Shown here piece after piece: positions 1-7,637 of a stretch of 23,039 nt of DNA. How positions within the stretch are numbered: position 1 is the stretch's first letter; every line of letters begins with the position of its first letter. The notes beneath the pieces were generated by a model, which was not told the DNA's origin, ran no database searches, and saw only the letters and a list, made by a program, of their open reading frames with translations. Where the stretch lies: the NCBI GenBank assembly GCA_964441705.1, contig CAYTWF010000049.1, forward strand, positions 1 through 23,039, read 5' to 3'. The DNA comes from Eshraghiella sp964441705 (GTDB lineage: Bacteria; Bacillota; Clostridia; Lachnospirales; Lachnospiraceae). A program made the translations under genes and the position numbers.

Positions 1-11
1 CAAGTTCAATA

Positions 12-47
12 CTGCTGAATTAAGTCCAATTGGTGCTTAATCAGCAG
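12..47. repeat. Near-perfect palindrome at the break in the GH43 gene
   Basis: The arms are CTGCTGAATTAAG (12-24) and CTTAATCAGCAG (36-47). They are complementary except for one extra A, and the centre contains the self-complementary CCAATTGG. The GH43 stop codon lies inside the right arm. The structure could be the end of a mobile element, a hairpin-type recombination site or a terminator-like stem, but there is no T-run on either side. Its identity is not known. Confidence 0.6.
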
Positions 48-730
48 ACACTAAAATAATACTTTCCGTTAAACTTACGTATTGAGTTGGCTTCAAAAAA
101 CTCGTGTCCTTCAAATCCAGTTCCTCTGGAATTCTTAACTGAAGGAATTAATTGCTTAGGTTCAGTCTTCATAGTGACCATATCCGCTTCTAGCTCTACC
201 ACATATGCTGTGTCTCTGGTCTTAGGAGAAAACAAACCATGAATCTTATTCATTGGTCCCTGTCCAGCATATAGATATATTTTGCCGTCATCATCTAATA
301 TAACTCCTGGGTCAAAAGGAATATAATCTCCTTTTCTGCGTCCCCAGGCAGTACCGTCCTTGTGACATACAAGACCTAAAAACTGGTATTCTCCCGCTGG
401 TTCGTCGCACACTGCAACGCCCATCTCCACATCATCAGCAAGACTGTAATATAGATAATATCTGCCATCTGGTCCTTGTGTAACATCTGGTGCATACATG
501 GCAAGTCTGCCGTCCTCGTTGCCTGGATGCTGAGTCTTCTTGTAAATGACGCCTTCATATCTCCAATCATTAAGATTGGTAAGTGGTGCAGACCAGCCCA
601 CATAATCTTCCATGCAAAATTTGGTGCCTGCGAATCTATCATGGGAGCCAAAAATGTAGAGTCGGTTGTTGAAAATATGTGGTTCGCCGTCGGGTATGTA
701 TTCCCATTCAGGGAGGTATGGATTGCTCAT
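41..730 (-). CDS. GH43 family glycoside hydrolase, 3'-truncated
   Basis: This is the N-terminal part of a family 43 glycoside hydrolase (five-bladed beta-propeller; arabinofuranosidase or xylosidase type), acting on plant beta-xylan or arabinan side chains. All three catalytic acids are visible: Asp14 in YIPDGEPH (base), Asp82 in MYAPDVTQGPDG (pKa modulator) and Glu213 in GHEFFEANS (acid). There is no signal peptide, so it is probably cytoplasmic and acts on imported oligosaccharides. ATG 730 has an AAAGGAC ribosome-binding site about 10 bases upstream. The reading frame stops at 229 residues just after the NGKYYF strand, where relatives continue for a further 80 to 300 residues. No other frame across the remaining 40 bases restores a GH43-like sequence, so the gene is probably broken by an insertion or rearrangement. 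Exact substrate is unknown. Confidence 0.85.
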   Translation of the reverse strand: MSNPYLPEWEYIPDGEPHIFNNRLYIFGSHDRFAGTKFCMEDYVGWSAPLTNLNDWRYEGVIYKKTQHPGNEDGRLAMYAPDVTQGPDGRYYLYYSLADDVEMGVAVCDEPAGEYQFLGLVCHKDGTAWGRRKGDYIPFDPGVILDDDGKIYLYAGQGPMNKIHGLFSPKTRDTAYVVELEADMVTMKTEPKQLIPSVKNSRGTGFEGHEFFEANSIRKFNGKYYFSVC

Positions 731-868
731 AGTTAGTGTCCTTTCAAGAGTGATATAGGGATATTTTTTTTAAAAAATAATTCTTTTAAATACATATAAT
801 GGATTACTCATTTTTATCTATTCTACAAATAATAATATTGTTCAAAAAAAATATAAAGGAGATAAATT

Positions 869-1276
869 ATGAATGAATTAGCTATTGCTTCTGTTCCAGT
901 GCAAAAATGGAACCAACCAGATCAATCGTGTGAAGCACTTGCTTCCGGATGTATTTTCCCGGAATTAAGAAAACCCTTTTTCATAGAAGAACAAATGCCC
1001 AAAAGTAAGACTTGTTGTGAAGGCTATGAAAAAGGTGAAGGTGCTCTACGCGAAATCCAACAAACTCAGTTTTTTTTAATTGACCTTCAGCTTTATATTG
1101 ATACTCACCCAAATGAAGCTGAAGCTTTGAAATTAAAGAAGGAATATCAGGCAAAATGCAAAGAGCTTATGCGTAATTTTGCACAAGATTATTACCCACT
1201 GACAATCACATGCGAGGGCGATGATCTAAAAAAAGAGATTCCATGGGAAGGAGGCAGCAAACATGTGGCTTTATGA
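869..1276 (+). CDS. cotJB: CotJA-CotJB fusion, spore coat-associated protein
   Basis: This 135-residue protein joins two normally separate CotJ proteins. Residues about 3-50 match the CotJA pattern (SVPVQKWNQ, then SGCIFPELRKPF). Residues about 58-120 match CotJB (LREIQQTQFFLIDLQLYIDTHP, here split as REIQQTQFFLID then LQLYIDTHP, followed by a basic helix and a YYPLT ending). In Bacillus, CotJA and CotJB are small inner-coat proteins that act with the manganese catalase CotJC. The start ATG follows AAAGGAGA by a normal spacing. The stop codon lies 14 bases inside cotJC, giving tight coupling. A CATATAAT box at 793-800 resembles a sporulation sigma-E -10, but no convincing -35 sits at the right distance. 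The fusion is direct and has no intervening stop. Confidence 0.85.
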   Translation: MNELAIASVPVQKWNQPDQSCEALASGCIFPELRKPFFIEEQMPKSKTCCEGYEKGEGALREIQQTQFFLIDLQLYIDTHPNEAEALKLKKEYQAKCKELMRNFAQDYYPLTITCEGDDLKKEIPWEGGSKHVAL

Positions 1277-1871
1277 AAATGCGCTTCAGTTCCCTGTTAA
1301 AATAACCAAAACTTGTCCCAAAACAGCTCAGATGATAATCAGTCAATACGGCGGTCCTGATGGTGAGCTTTCAGCGTCTATGAGATATCTTTCCCAGCGA
1401 TATACTATGCCCATCAAAGAGGTTGGTGGCTTATTAACTGATATTGGCACCGAAGAACTGGCTCATCTCGAAATTATCTGCGCCATGGTATATCAGCTTA
1501 CAAAAAATCTATCTATTGAACAGGTAAAAGAAGCTGGATTTGATGCTTACTATATTGATCACACAACTGCACTATGGCCGCAGGCTGCCGCTGGACTACC
1601 TTTTACAGCAATTGAATTTCAATCAAAGGGTGATGCCATAACTGATCTTCACGAAAATCTGGCTGCCGAGCAAAAAGCTCGTACCGTATATGACAACTTG
1701 TTGCGTATGATTGATGACCCTGAAGTAAGAGAGCCATTGAAATTTCTTCGTGCAAGAGAGGTTGTTCATTTTCAGCGATTTGGCGAAGCTCTGGAGCGAA
1801 CCAAGGAACACCTGGATGCAAATAATTACTATTTATTCAATCCTGAGTTTGACAAAAAGTTTCTAAAATAA
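1263..1871 (+). CDS. cotJC: Manganese catalase, CotJC family
   Basis: This 202-residue di-manganese catalase belongs to the CotJC spore-coat branch and is expected to convert hydrogen peroxide to water and oxygen. The ferritin-like four-helix ligands are all present: Glu35 (GPDGELSA), Glu65 and His68 (GTEELAHLE), Glu135 (AAEQKA) and His168 (REVVHFQRF). Length is normal for CotJC and shorter than soluble manganese catalases, which carry a C-terminal extension. The ATG is preceded by AAGGAGG at 1248-1254 and overlaps the end of the CotJAB gene by 14 bases, so the two are translationally coupled. Whether the host truly sporulates or uses the enzyme for vegetative oxidative stress cannot be told from this window. 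Confidence 0.95.
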   Translation: MWLYENALQFPVKITKTCPKTAQMIISQYGGPDGELSASMRYLSQRYTMPIKEVGGLLTDIGTEELAHLEIICAMVYQLTKNLSIEQVKEAGFDAYYIDHTTALWPQAAAGLPFTAIEFQSKGDAITDLHENLAAEQKARTVYDNLLRMIDDPEVREPLKFLRAREVVHFQRFGEALERTKEHLDANNYYLFNPEFDKKFLK

Positions 1872-1876
1872 TTTCT

Positions 1877-1906
1877 AGGCCATTCACATATATTTGTGAG
1901 TGGCCT
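1877..1906 (+). terminator. Hairpin after cotJC
   Basis: A 12-bp stem pairs 1877-1888 with 1895-1906 (AGGCCATTCACA with TGTGAGTGGCCT, one G-T pair) around a 6-base loop. It starts 5 bases after the cotJC stop and lies between convergent genes. There is no T-run after it on the plus strand and only a T-rich stretch on the minus strand, so it may stop transcripts imperfectly in both directions. The remaining bases to 2019 show no gene. Confidence 0.5.
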
Positions 1907-2019
1907 GTAATAGACAGCCGTCATTGCACTGATTACTGGAGCCGCACTTTAGATTATGATGTAAGTTTCTCCTCTTAATGCTTAAAAGCACCAATAACTG
2001 CAGCTATTATTACCTCTGT

Positions 2020-2352
2020 TTATAATTTGGTATATTTGTCACTTTTACCTCTCGCCTTTTCAACAGGATATTTTTCATTATTTCTTTTTATTTTTTCCAT
2101 AACTATTTCATCTAAATCCAAGTTGCAGGCATCTGCCATAAGTACACAATAATTTACAACATCTGCCAACTCTTCCTTGATTTTCTCCTGTTTTCCTTCA
2201 TTAGAAGTATCCGCCCCACTCCATTGAAATATTTCTAAAAGTTCTGCTGCTTCTAAAGAAATTGAAATAGCTAGGTCCTTTGGATTATGAAATTGCTTCC
2301 AATCTCTATCATCTCTAAACTTTAGTATTTGCGCTATTGTTTTTTGTGTCAT
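2020..2352 (-). CDS. MazG-like nucleotide pyrophosphohydrolase
   Basis: This 110-residue all-alpha NTP pyrophosphatase is of the MazG/dCTPase (DCTPP1-like) type and is expected to cleave (d)NTPs to (d)NMP plus pyrophosphate with magnesium. The metal-binding acids are visible as the E-x-x-E pattern in SLEAAELLE (Glu34, Glu37) and EELADVVNY (Glu61, Asp64). The ATG sits in an ATGA overlap with the stop of the GIY-YIG helicase gene, with AGGAGG just upstream, so it is translated with that gene and is probably stoichiometric with it. It is the last gene of the minus-strand cluster. Housekeeping removal of odd nucleotides is the default role. Coupling to a nuclease-helicase suggests instead a part in nucleotide depletion or defence, which is inference. 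Confidence 0.9.
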   Translation of the reverse strand: MTQKTIAQILKFRDDRDWKQFHNPKDLAISISLEAAELLEIFQWSGADTSNEGKQEKIKEELADVVNYCVLMADACNLDLDEIVMEKIKRNNEKYPVEKARGKSDKYTKL

Positions 2353-4106
2353 ACTTTGCCTCCTGCTTTTAAAAGAGCTTTTCTAAGTTCATCATCGCAT
2401 GCATAAATATATAAACCTTCAACACCTCGTGTCATCAATATACGAACCTCGTGTTGCGTTAGTTCTTCACCAAATTTTTTCTTCGTTCCATCCGATAATG
2501 TTCTATACTGAATCATCTTTTTATAATTTTTCTCTGATGGATCAAATATAATTTTACCGTCTCTATATTTTACAGATGGTCCTAGAATTACCCCTGCATA
2601 ATTGAGATCAAATCCTTGAATTGTAAATGTTGAACCAACTTCATTAATAGTCTGAGGTTGCTCCGCCCATGAAAGTGACTTTATATTACGTTTCTCCCTT
2701 GCTGTCATTTTCTGTTCCAGCTCTCGGTTCCATGGTTTATGCCATTTTCCTATAATAACCTCCCAATATTCTAATACCCTTTTTCCCATCGCTTTCTTAT
2801 TATTGTAGTCCCAATCATATGTAGCTACCAATCTGGAAAGTCTATGTTTCTCATCTTCTGCTTTTTGCTTTAACGCCAGTTCCAGTTCTATCGGCGTATC
2901 AAATATCTTAATCTCATATCCTCCAGTATTGACAGGAATTGATAAAATTTCTTTTTTCTTTGTAAATTGATCTATCCAAGAAACAATGTCCTTTGAAGCA
3001 TGAATTCTGAGCTGATTTTTTAGTTCAAAATAATTATCTGTCTGTTTCGCTCTGTTTCTAAATTTATCAAGTAATTGTGATTCCCAGTATTGTTCTGTAG
3101 TCAAAATTTGGTTTTCATCAAACATTACCACTGTAACTCTTGCTCTATCAATAATATCTTGAAGCTGATTTTCACCTTGATATGATTGCTTGCCCTGTGT
3201 TAAAAGCAAATGTGCTTCATCGACAAAAGCAACATCAACAGGTTTGTCCGGATTATGTTTATTAATAAATGAGGTAGGCTTACAAATCACCTCTCCGTAT
3301 TTGTCTGTCAGACCTAATTTTCTTGTAATTTGCTCATATACTGTAATCTGTTCATCATGATTAACCATCAAATAGCCATCTAGTTTCTGTTTCTCATCTT
3401 CCATCCTTGAATAAAGTTCATAGAACGTGCTACTATTTAAAACCGTCTTTCCAGTTCCTGCTTCACCCTCTATAAAAATAATCTGATTTTTTTGTTCTGA
3501 TTCTAATGCCTTTATAACTCTATCTATTATAATATCTTTTATTGCTTCTTGATCTTCAGTGAGCTTATGCAATGGCGATGCTTTGAATACTGCTGAATCT
3601 TTAATCGCACTCTCTTTTGGGAAAAGTTCATTGTCAAATGCACGAAGTTTTTTCCACATCATACGAAATATATCATCTAATTCAGAATCTGGATAATATC
3701 TGTTTTGTGGATTACCACGCATATTATGAATCTTTTTCACTCGCTCAGCGCTCAATAAATAAAGCATCAATCTATTCTCTATATCTAGCGTCAATGATTT
3801 GTTAAAATGTTCATGTCCAATTACATACATACTGGCATCATGTGTTGTCAGTTGTGACTGCCATTTATCCTCATTTTGGCAATTCTCATAATGTTGTTTT
3901 GTTCTCTGAATAACATTATTAGATTCACCAATATAAACTTCATAATCTTTAGTATCTTTCCAATTATGAATATATACAGTTGGAAACTGTAACATAATAT
4001 CTTGTTCCTTGGAAGCATTATTTTTCAATATTTCGTTCTGAAATGCTGTTAAGCCATTAATATTATCATTTATTTTTCGTATTATAGGTTCAATTTTTGT
4101 TCCCAT
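2349..4106 (-). CDS. GIY-YIG nuclease fused to DUF2075 helicase-like ATPase
   Basis: Residues about 43-120 form a GIY-YIG-type nuclease domain (VYIHNW, then YEVYIGES, Arg68 in VIQRTKQHY, Glu110 in LDIENRLM). Residues about 180-580 form a DUF2075 SF1-like helicase ATPase, with Walker A GEAGTGKT at 214-221, Walker B VDEAHLLL around 296, MFDENQ near 330 and a C-terminal HEVRILMTRGVEGLYIY motif. I place the start at ATG 4106 (585 residues) because AGGAGGT at 4113-4119 is well spaced from it. An upstream in-frame ATG at 4160 lacks such a site. The gene follows the Nudix gene by 57 bases and overlaps mazG by 4. Relatives of this architecture are often found in bacterial defence contexts. The function of this one is not established. 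Confidence 0.85.
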   Translation of the reverse strand: MGTKIEPIIRKINDNINGLTAFQNEILKNNASKEQDIMLQFPTVYIHNWKDTKDYEVYIGESNNVIQRTKQHYENCQNEDKWQSQLTTHDASMYVIGHEHFNKSLTLDIENRLMLYLLSAERVKKIHNMRGNPQNRYYPDSELDDIFRMMWKKLRAFDNELFPKESAIKDSAVFKASPLHKLTEDQEAIKDIIIDRVIKALESEQKNQIIFIEGEAGTGKTVLNSSTFYELYSRMEDEKQKLDGYLMVNHDEQITVYEQITRKLGLTDKYGEVICKPTSFINKHNPDKPVDVAFVDEAHLLLTQGKQSYQGENQLQDIIDRARVTVVMFDENQILTTEQYWESQLLDKFRNRAKQTDNYFELKNQLRIHASKDIVSWIDQFTKKKEILSIPVNTGGYEIKIFDTPIELELALKQKAEDEKHRLSRLVATYDWDYNNKKAMGKRVLEYWEVIIGKWHKPWNRELEQKMTAREKRNIKSLSWAEQPQTINEVGSTFTIQGFDLNYAGVILGPSVKYRDGKIIFDPSEKNYKKMIQYRTLSDGTKKKFGEELTQHEVRILMTRGVEGLYIYACDDELRKALLKAGGKV

Positions 4107-4163
4107 ATAAAGACCTCCTAAGATATAAATGAAATTTATAGCAAATGATGAGAGTTCCAATAA

Positions 4164-4568
4164 TTAGTTCAGACAATCCTTCACCTTCTCAATCAACGTT
4201 ACATCCGCTGGCAGCCACTCCACACTATCCAACGCGTCCTTATTTAGCCACTTCGCCGCCTCGTGTTCTTTTAATACCAAGTCACCTTTTACTATCTCGC
4301 ACCAGAAGCAATCCATTGAAAGATGAAAAGTCGGATAATCATATTCAATGGTATCAATTATTTCATTTACCTTAATTTCTGTATCCAGCTCCTCATGTAT
4401 CTCTCGTATAAGAGCTTCCTCAGGAGTCTCTCCATCTTCTATTTTTCCACCAGGAAATTCCCAACCATCTTTGAATTCTCCGTAGCCTCTTTGAGTAGCG
4501 AAGATTATTGGTTCTCCCTCTTTATTAATTGTCTTAATTATTGCTGCCACAACTCTAACTGTCTTCAT
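4164..4568 (-). CDS. Nudix hydrolase, MutT-like (d)NTP pyrophosphohydrolase
   Basis: This 134-residue Nudix enzyme is of the MutT/NudG-like class that hydrolyses oxidised or modified (d)NTPs. The Nudix box lies at residues 41-63: Gly41, Glu47, then R55-E-I-H-E-E60. The glycine that usually closes the box is replaced by Asp62, while the metal-binding glutamates are intact. The start is ATG 4568, with AGGAGA about 7 bases upstream. The longer frame from 4586 would overlap the helicase stop and has no ribosome-binding site. It begins 10 bases after the DUF3427 helicase gene, clearly in one operon. Such enzymes sit next to PLD-DEAD-DUF3427 proteins in several Firmicutes (from memory), so the pairing is probably functional. 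Substrate is unknown. Confidence 0.9.
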   Translation of the reverse strand: MKTVRVVAAIIKTINKEGEPIIFATQRGYGEFKDGWEFPGGKIEDGETPEEALIREIHEELDTEIKVNEIIDTIEYDYPTFHLSMDCFWCEIVKGDLVLKEHEAAKWLNKDALDSVEWLPADVTLIEKVKDCLN

Positions 4569-4578
4569 TCTTTTTCTC

Positions 4579-7236
4579 CTAAGCATTCAATATGTACTCG
4601 TAGATATCTTCTCTTACAGGTACATCAAGAATCCATTCTATCTCAACGGCTGATTTATCTGTATTGGTCATTGTGAATTCTTTTGCATTTCCACTTGCCT
4701 TCATATGACCAAGATAATAGAACTCTTTTGATATTTTATCATCCTTATTCTTTCTCACAAATAGTTCCATCTGAATTCCACGTTCTTCAGACTTAAGGAA
4801 GTTCTGAACATCTTCTGAAGCTAGGCTTCTACCTGACTTAGATATCGCTATCAAGTTGGTATTACTTGTGAAATGGTCCTCGTATTTGGTAGTATCGCTT
4901 ATGTCATCTGATTTATCGTAGTTGATGAACACCGGAAAAGTCTTGGTTTTCTTATCATACTTATAGCCACCAATATTCAATGGAACTTCATTGTTCTCCC
5001 AGTTCAGAAGACGACACACATCCTCATAGGTGTATTTCTGATATAGTACAAGGTCAGTCTGGGCATAGGAATTGCCATAGTCTCTTCTATATCTGCTAAT
5101 TCCGAAGTCAACAAGCTCTTTTAAAATGTTATAGAAGTCTCTATTACCAAGCATCTCCATAAAAGATTTTGTTGGTCTGTAATCCTTGGAGTCTTTTTCT
5201 ATAAAGATGCATTTCTCATAAGTCTTCTTGCCCGAGCCAGCGGGAAATTCATTTGTCATGATATTAACAATGTTATCCTTCTGTTCTGAACTTATTGTTT
5301 TGCCATATTTTTCCTGAAGGTCTGCTGATAGCTGAGTGAATAATCCAACCCTTGAATACTCATGAGCATAAGCTATCATTCGTTTTAATAACTGTAATTC
5401 CTGAATTCGTTTTCCACTTGCAAGCTTCTTAGACACGAATTCAATTATCTTGTCTTCGTCATCTGATAGACGAACTGTGTAATCTTTTTCATATTTCACC
5501 AGAAACTTGTAGTAAGAACCTAGACTATTATTGTCAAAAATACGGAGCACATCCATCTCTCCATAGTCATCAAAATCTCTTAGCGCAGGTATTCTGCCAA
5601 GCTTATTCTTAAGGGTAGTGTAATTCTCTTTTATCAACTTAATATCGCTGAAATTAGCATTATCAATGGATGCAAATATCTTCTTACGGCTCACTTCATC
5701 AAAGTGAACAGTTGATGCTCCGGGGATTACTCGTCCACCTTCTAGAATATACCTTCTAATATTGTCCTTGTTATAGGAACGGTCCCCCGACAATGCAATA
5801 GGAATCATGAAATTATTACTATAATTTCCAATGAAATCAAGTATTACTACAAATTCTTTTCCTTCTGATTTTCTGAGGCCTCTTCCTAGCTGCTGAATGA
5901 ATACAATTGGTGATTCTGTAGGTCGAAGCATAATTACCTGATTCACTTCTACAATATCTACGCCTTCATTCAGTATCTCAACTGAAAATATGTAGTCCAA
6001 TGAAGTTACACCATTCTTAGCGTCTTTCTCATTCATAGCAAGTCGCTCAAATGCACTCTGACGCTGTTCCTCTGTTGCATCGCCATTCAATGCAATTGTT
6101 CTATAATATTCTCCCGTCTCAGGGTTTATTATCTGATTGAATTTATAGGATAGTTCAACAGACTCATCAATGCGGCTACAGAATATAAGTCCTTTTACCT
6201 TATCTCCACTATATCCGTAGTAACTAGCCTGCTCAATTATATGTCTTACTCTCTCATCACCAGTGAGCATATTGAAATCACGCTCTGACAAGTTTCTAGA
6301 ATTAACTTCCTGGTCATTAAGCCATGATACATCGCTGATTCCAAAATAATGAAACGGACATAACATCTTCTCTTCCATTGCCTGCTGTAATCTTATCTCA
6401 TAGGCAATCTGATAATTGAATATCTCATAGATGTTCCTGCCTTCTTCATTATCATTTCTTTTATCAGGTGTAGCGGTCATTCCAAGCCATAACTTAGGAG
6501 TAAAATAATTCATTACCTTCTGATAAGAATCCGCTGACGAATGATGTGCCTCATCTAATACTATACAGTCAAATTCATCTGGCTTATATTCCATTAGATG
6601 GGTATCTCTATTAAGCGTCTGAATTGTTGCAAACACATAGTCTTTATCATATTCTTGATAACCAGCACCCACCAAGCCCATTGACACTGTTCGTCCAAAT
6701 ACCTTCTCATAGGACTTCTTGGTCTGTCTAGCTAACTGACCTCTATGTACTAAGAAAAGAACTCTTTTAAATCCTAATTCTCGCATAGCAAAAGCTGATG
6801 CATAGGTCTTTCCTGTACCTGTCGCTGAAATTAGAAGTGCTCTCTCTTCTCCAGCTTCTATAATGTTACGCAGATTAGTAATAAATCCAACTTGCATGCT
6901 GTTAGGCTGTAAACTATATTTCTCTATAGATGTTACTTCATCCTGCTTTGCAATCTCGCGCTGTCGCTTGATTATAGCGTATTTCTCTCTGTATTCTTCA
7001 TAAAACTGGTCAAATTCTAATGTATATTCTGATGACCATAATTCATTAAATTCATCTACAATAGCTTTTGCCAATTCACCTTTGTCAGTGGATACAATCT
7101 TAGTATTCCACTCACGGTTGGTAGTAAGGGCAGACTTAGTCATATTAGAACTGCCAACTATTATGCGATAGATTTCTTCTTTTTTTGAAAATATAGCCCT
7201 TAGTATGAAACCCTTCATCTGCCATCTCAACATCAT
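4579..7236 (-). CDS. SF2 helicase-DUF3427 protein, main fragment of a frameshifted gene
   Basis: This frame carries the helicase and C-terminal parts of a PLD-SF2 helicase-DUF3427 protein. In order it has a PLD remnant (VGSSNMTKSAL, residues 28-37), motif I ATGTGKT (138-144), DEAH (228-231), GMTATP (252-257), QQLGRGLR near 450, and a DUF3427 region at about 700-880. It reads to 885 residues, but the first 19 are an out-of-frame overlap with the N-terminal fragment and ATG 7236 lacks a ribosome-binding site, so the true protein begins at 7576 in the other frame. Removing one A from the A7 tract at 7180-7186 joins the fragments into about 998 residues, the usual size for this family. It is the first gene of the defence-like cluster; no clear promoter is visible in the 61 bases upstream of 7576. 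Confidence 0.85.
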   Translation of the reverse strand: MMLRWQMKGFILRAIFSKKEEIYRIIVGSSNMTKSALTTNREWNTKIVSTDKGELAKAIVDEFNELWSSEYTLEFDQFYEEYREKYAIIKRQREIAKQDEVTSIEKYSLQPNSMQVGFITNLRNIIEAGEERALLISATGTGKTYASAFAMRELGFKRVLFLVHRGQLARQTKKSYEKVFGRTVSMGLVGAGYQEYDKDYVFATIQTLNRDTHLMEYKPDEFDCIVLDEAHHSSADSYQKVMNYFTPKLWLGMTATPDKRNDNEEGRNIYEIFNYQIAYEIRLQQAMEEKMLCPFHYFGISDVSWLNDQEVNSRNLSERDFNMLTGDERVRHIIEQASYYGYSGDKVKGLIFCSRIDESVELSYKFNQIINPETGEYYRTIALNGDATEEQRQSAFERLAMNEKDAKNGVTSLDYIFSVEILNEGVDIVEVNQVIMLRPTESPIVFIQQLGRGLRKSEGKEFVVILDFIGNYSNNFMIPIALSGDRSYNKDNIRRYILEGGRVIPGASTVHFDEVSRKKIFASIDNANFSDIKLIKENYTTLKNKLGRIPALRDFDDYGEMDVLRIFDNNSLGSYYKFLVKYEKDYTVRLSDDEDKIIEFVSKKLASGKRIQELQLLKRMIAYAHEYSRVGLFTQLSADLQEKYGKTISSEQKDNIVNIMTNEFPAGSGKKTYEKCIFIEKDSKDYRPTKSFMEMLGNRDFYNILKELVDFGISRYRRDYGNSYAQTDLVLYQKYTYEDVCRLLNWENNEVPLNIGGYKYDKKTKTFPVFINYDKSDDISDTTKYEDHFTSNTNLIAISKSGRSLASEDVQNFLKSEERGIQMELFVRKNKDDKISKEFYYLGHMKASGNAKEFTMTNTDKSAVEIEWILDVPVREDIYEYILNA

Positions 7237-7576
7237 ACATCTTCAAGGTTATATTCTTAAGTTCATTCAGCTTCTTCAATGCCTTAGGTTCGCTGAAATT
7301 AAGATAATTAGTGGTCAATATTTCGCCACGTACATTACGCTTCTCAAGTTCCTTCAATGTCTGAAGAAGTGGCTCAATTCCACCCATGGTGATAAATGCT
7401 ACACTTATCTGAAACTGGTCGCATGCCAAAAGCTCATCCTCTATGGATGAGAGCACTTTCTTACCTTCTTTATAATTATTGGATACAAATTGAGGTCTAT
7501 ATGATATGTTAGATGCTATACTGCCATCAATATAAGCCGTTTCTAAGCCAGTACGTAAATTACCAATATTGTTCAT
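7145..7576 (-). CDS. N-terminal PLD nuclease fragment of the DUF3427 helicase
   Basis: This 143-residue frame starts at ATG 7576, with GGGAGA about 7 bases upstream; an in-frame TTG at 7591 is less likely. It encodes the phospholipase D-like nuclease domain that normally begins PLD-helicase-DUF3427 proteins. FQISVAFITMGG (55-66) is the typical first strand, and the H-x-K of the HKD motif is at His124 and Lys126 (EGFHTKGYIF). Family sequence is kept up to Lys132. The last 11 residues are read out of frame past the A7 tract before a stop, while the expected continuation (EEIYRIIVGSSN) lies in the next frame. The protein alone would lack the helicase and the second half of the active site, so it is either dead, a separate short product, or rescued by slippage. 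Confidence 0.8.
   Translation of the reverse strand: MNNIGNLRTGLETAYIDGSIASNISYRPQFVSNNYKEGKKVLSSIEDELLACDQFQISVAFITMGGIEPLLQTLKELEKRNVRGEILTTNYLNFSEPKALKKLNELKNITLKMYDVEMADEGFHTKGYIFKKRRNLSHNSWQF
7180..7186 (-). other. A7 homopolymer at the frameshift in the PLD-helicase gene
   Basis: On the coding strand this reads TTC followed by seven A, then GAAGAA. With six A the two frames join as FKKEEIYRI; with seven the upstream frame stops 11 codons later. Runs of seven A are prone to polymerase slippage and to sequencing error, so this may be a true mutation, a phase-variable or slippage-read switch, or an assembly mistake. Confidence 0.75.
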
Positions 7577-7637
7577 GTTGTTATCTCCCAACTAATAATT
7601 ATGATATTAATTGTCACTGTTTACTTTTATATATGCT

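Noticed and set aside
793..800. CATATAAT as a sigma-E -10 for the cotJ operon
   Set aside because: The -10 matches 7 of 8 consensus bases, but no ATATT-like -35 lies 14-15 bases upstream, so I did not list a promoter.
1967..2019. A strong minus-strand AGAGGAGA and a short frame continuing after the MazG stop
   Set aside because: No usable start codon follows the ribosome-binding-like sequence, and the in-frame extension is only about a dozen codons.
4145..4676. Plus-strand open frames opposite the Nudix and helicase genes
   Set aside because: They run antisense to well-supported enzymes, lack ribosome-binding sites and encode low-complexity or Ser/Pro/Cys-rich products with no family pattern.
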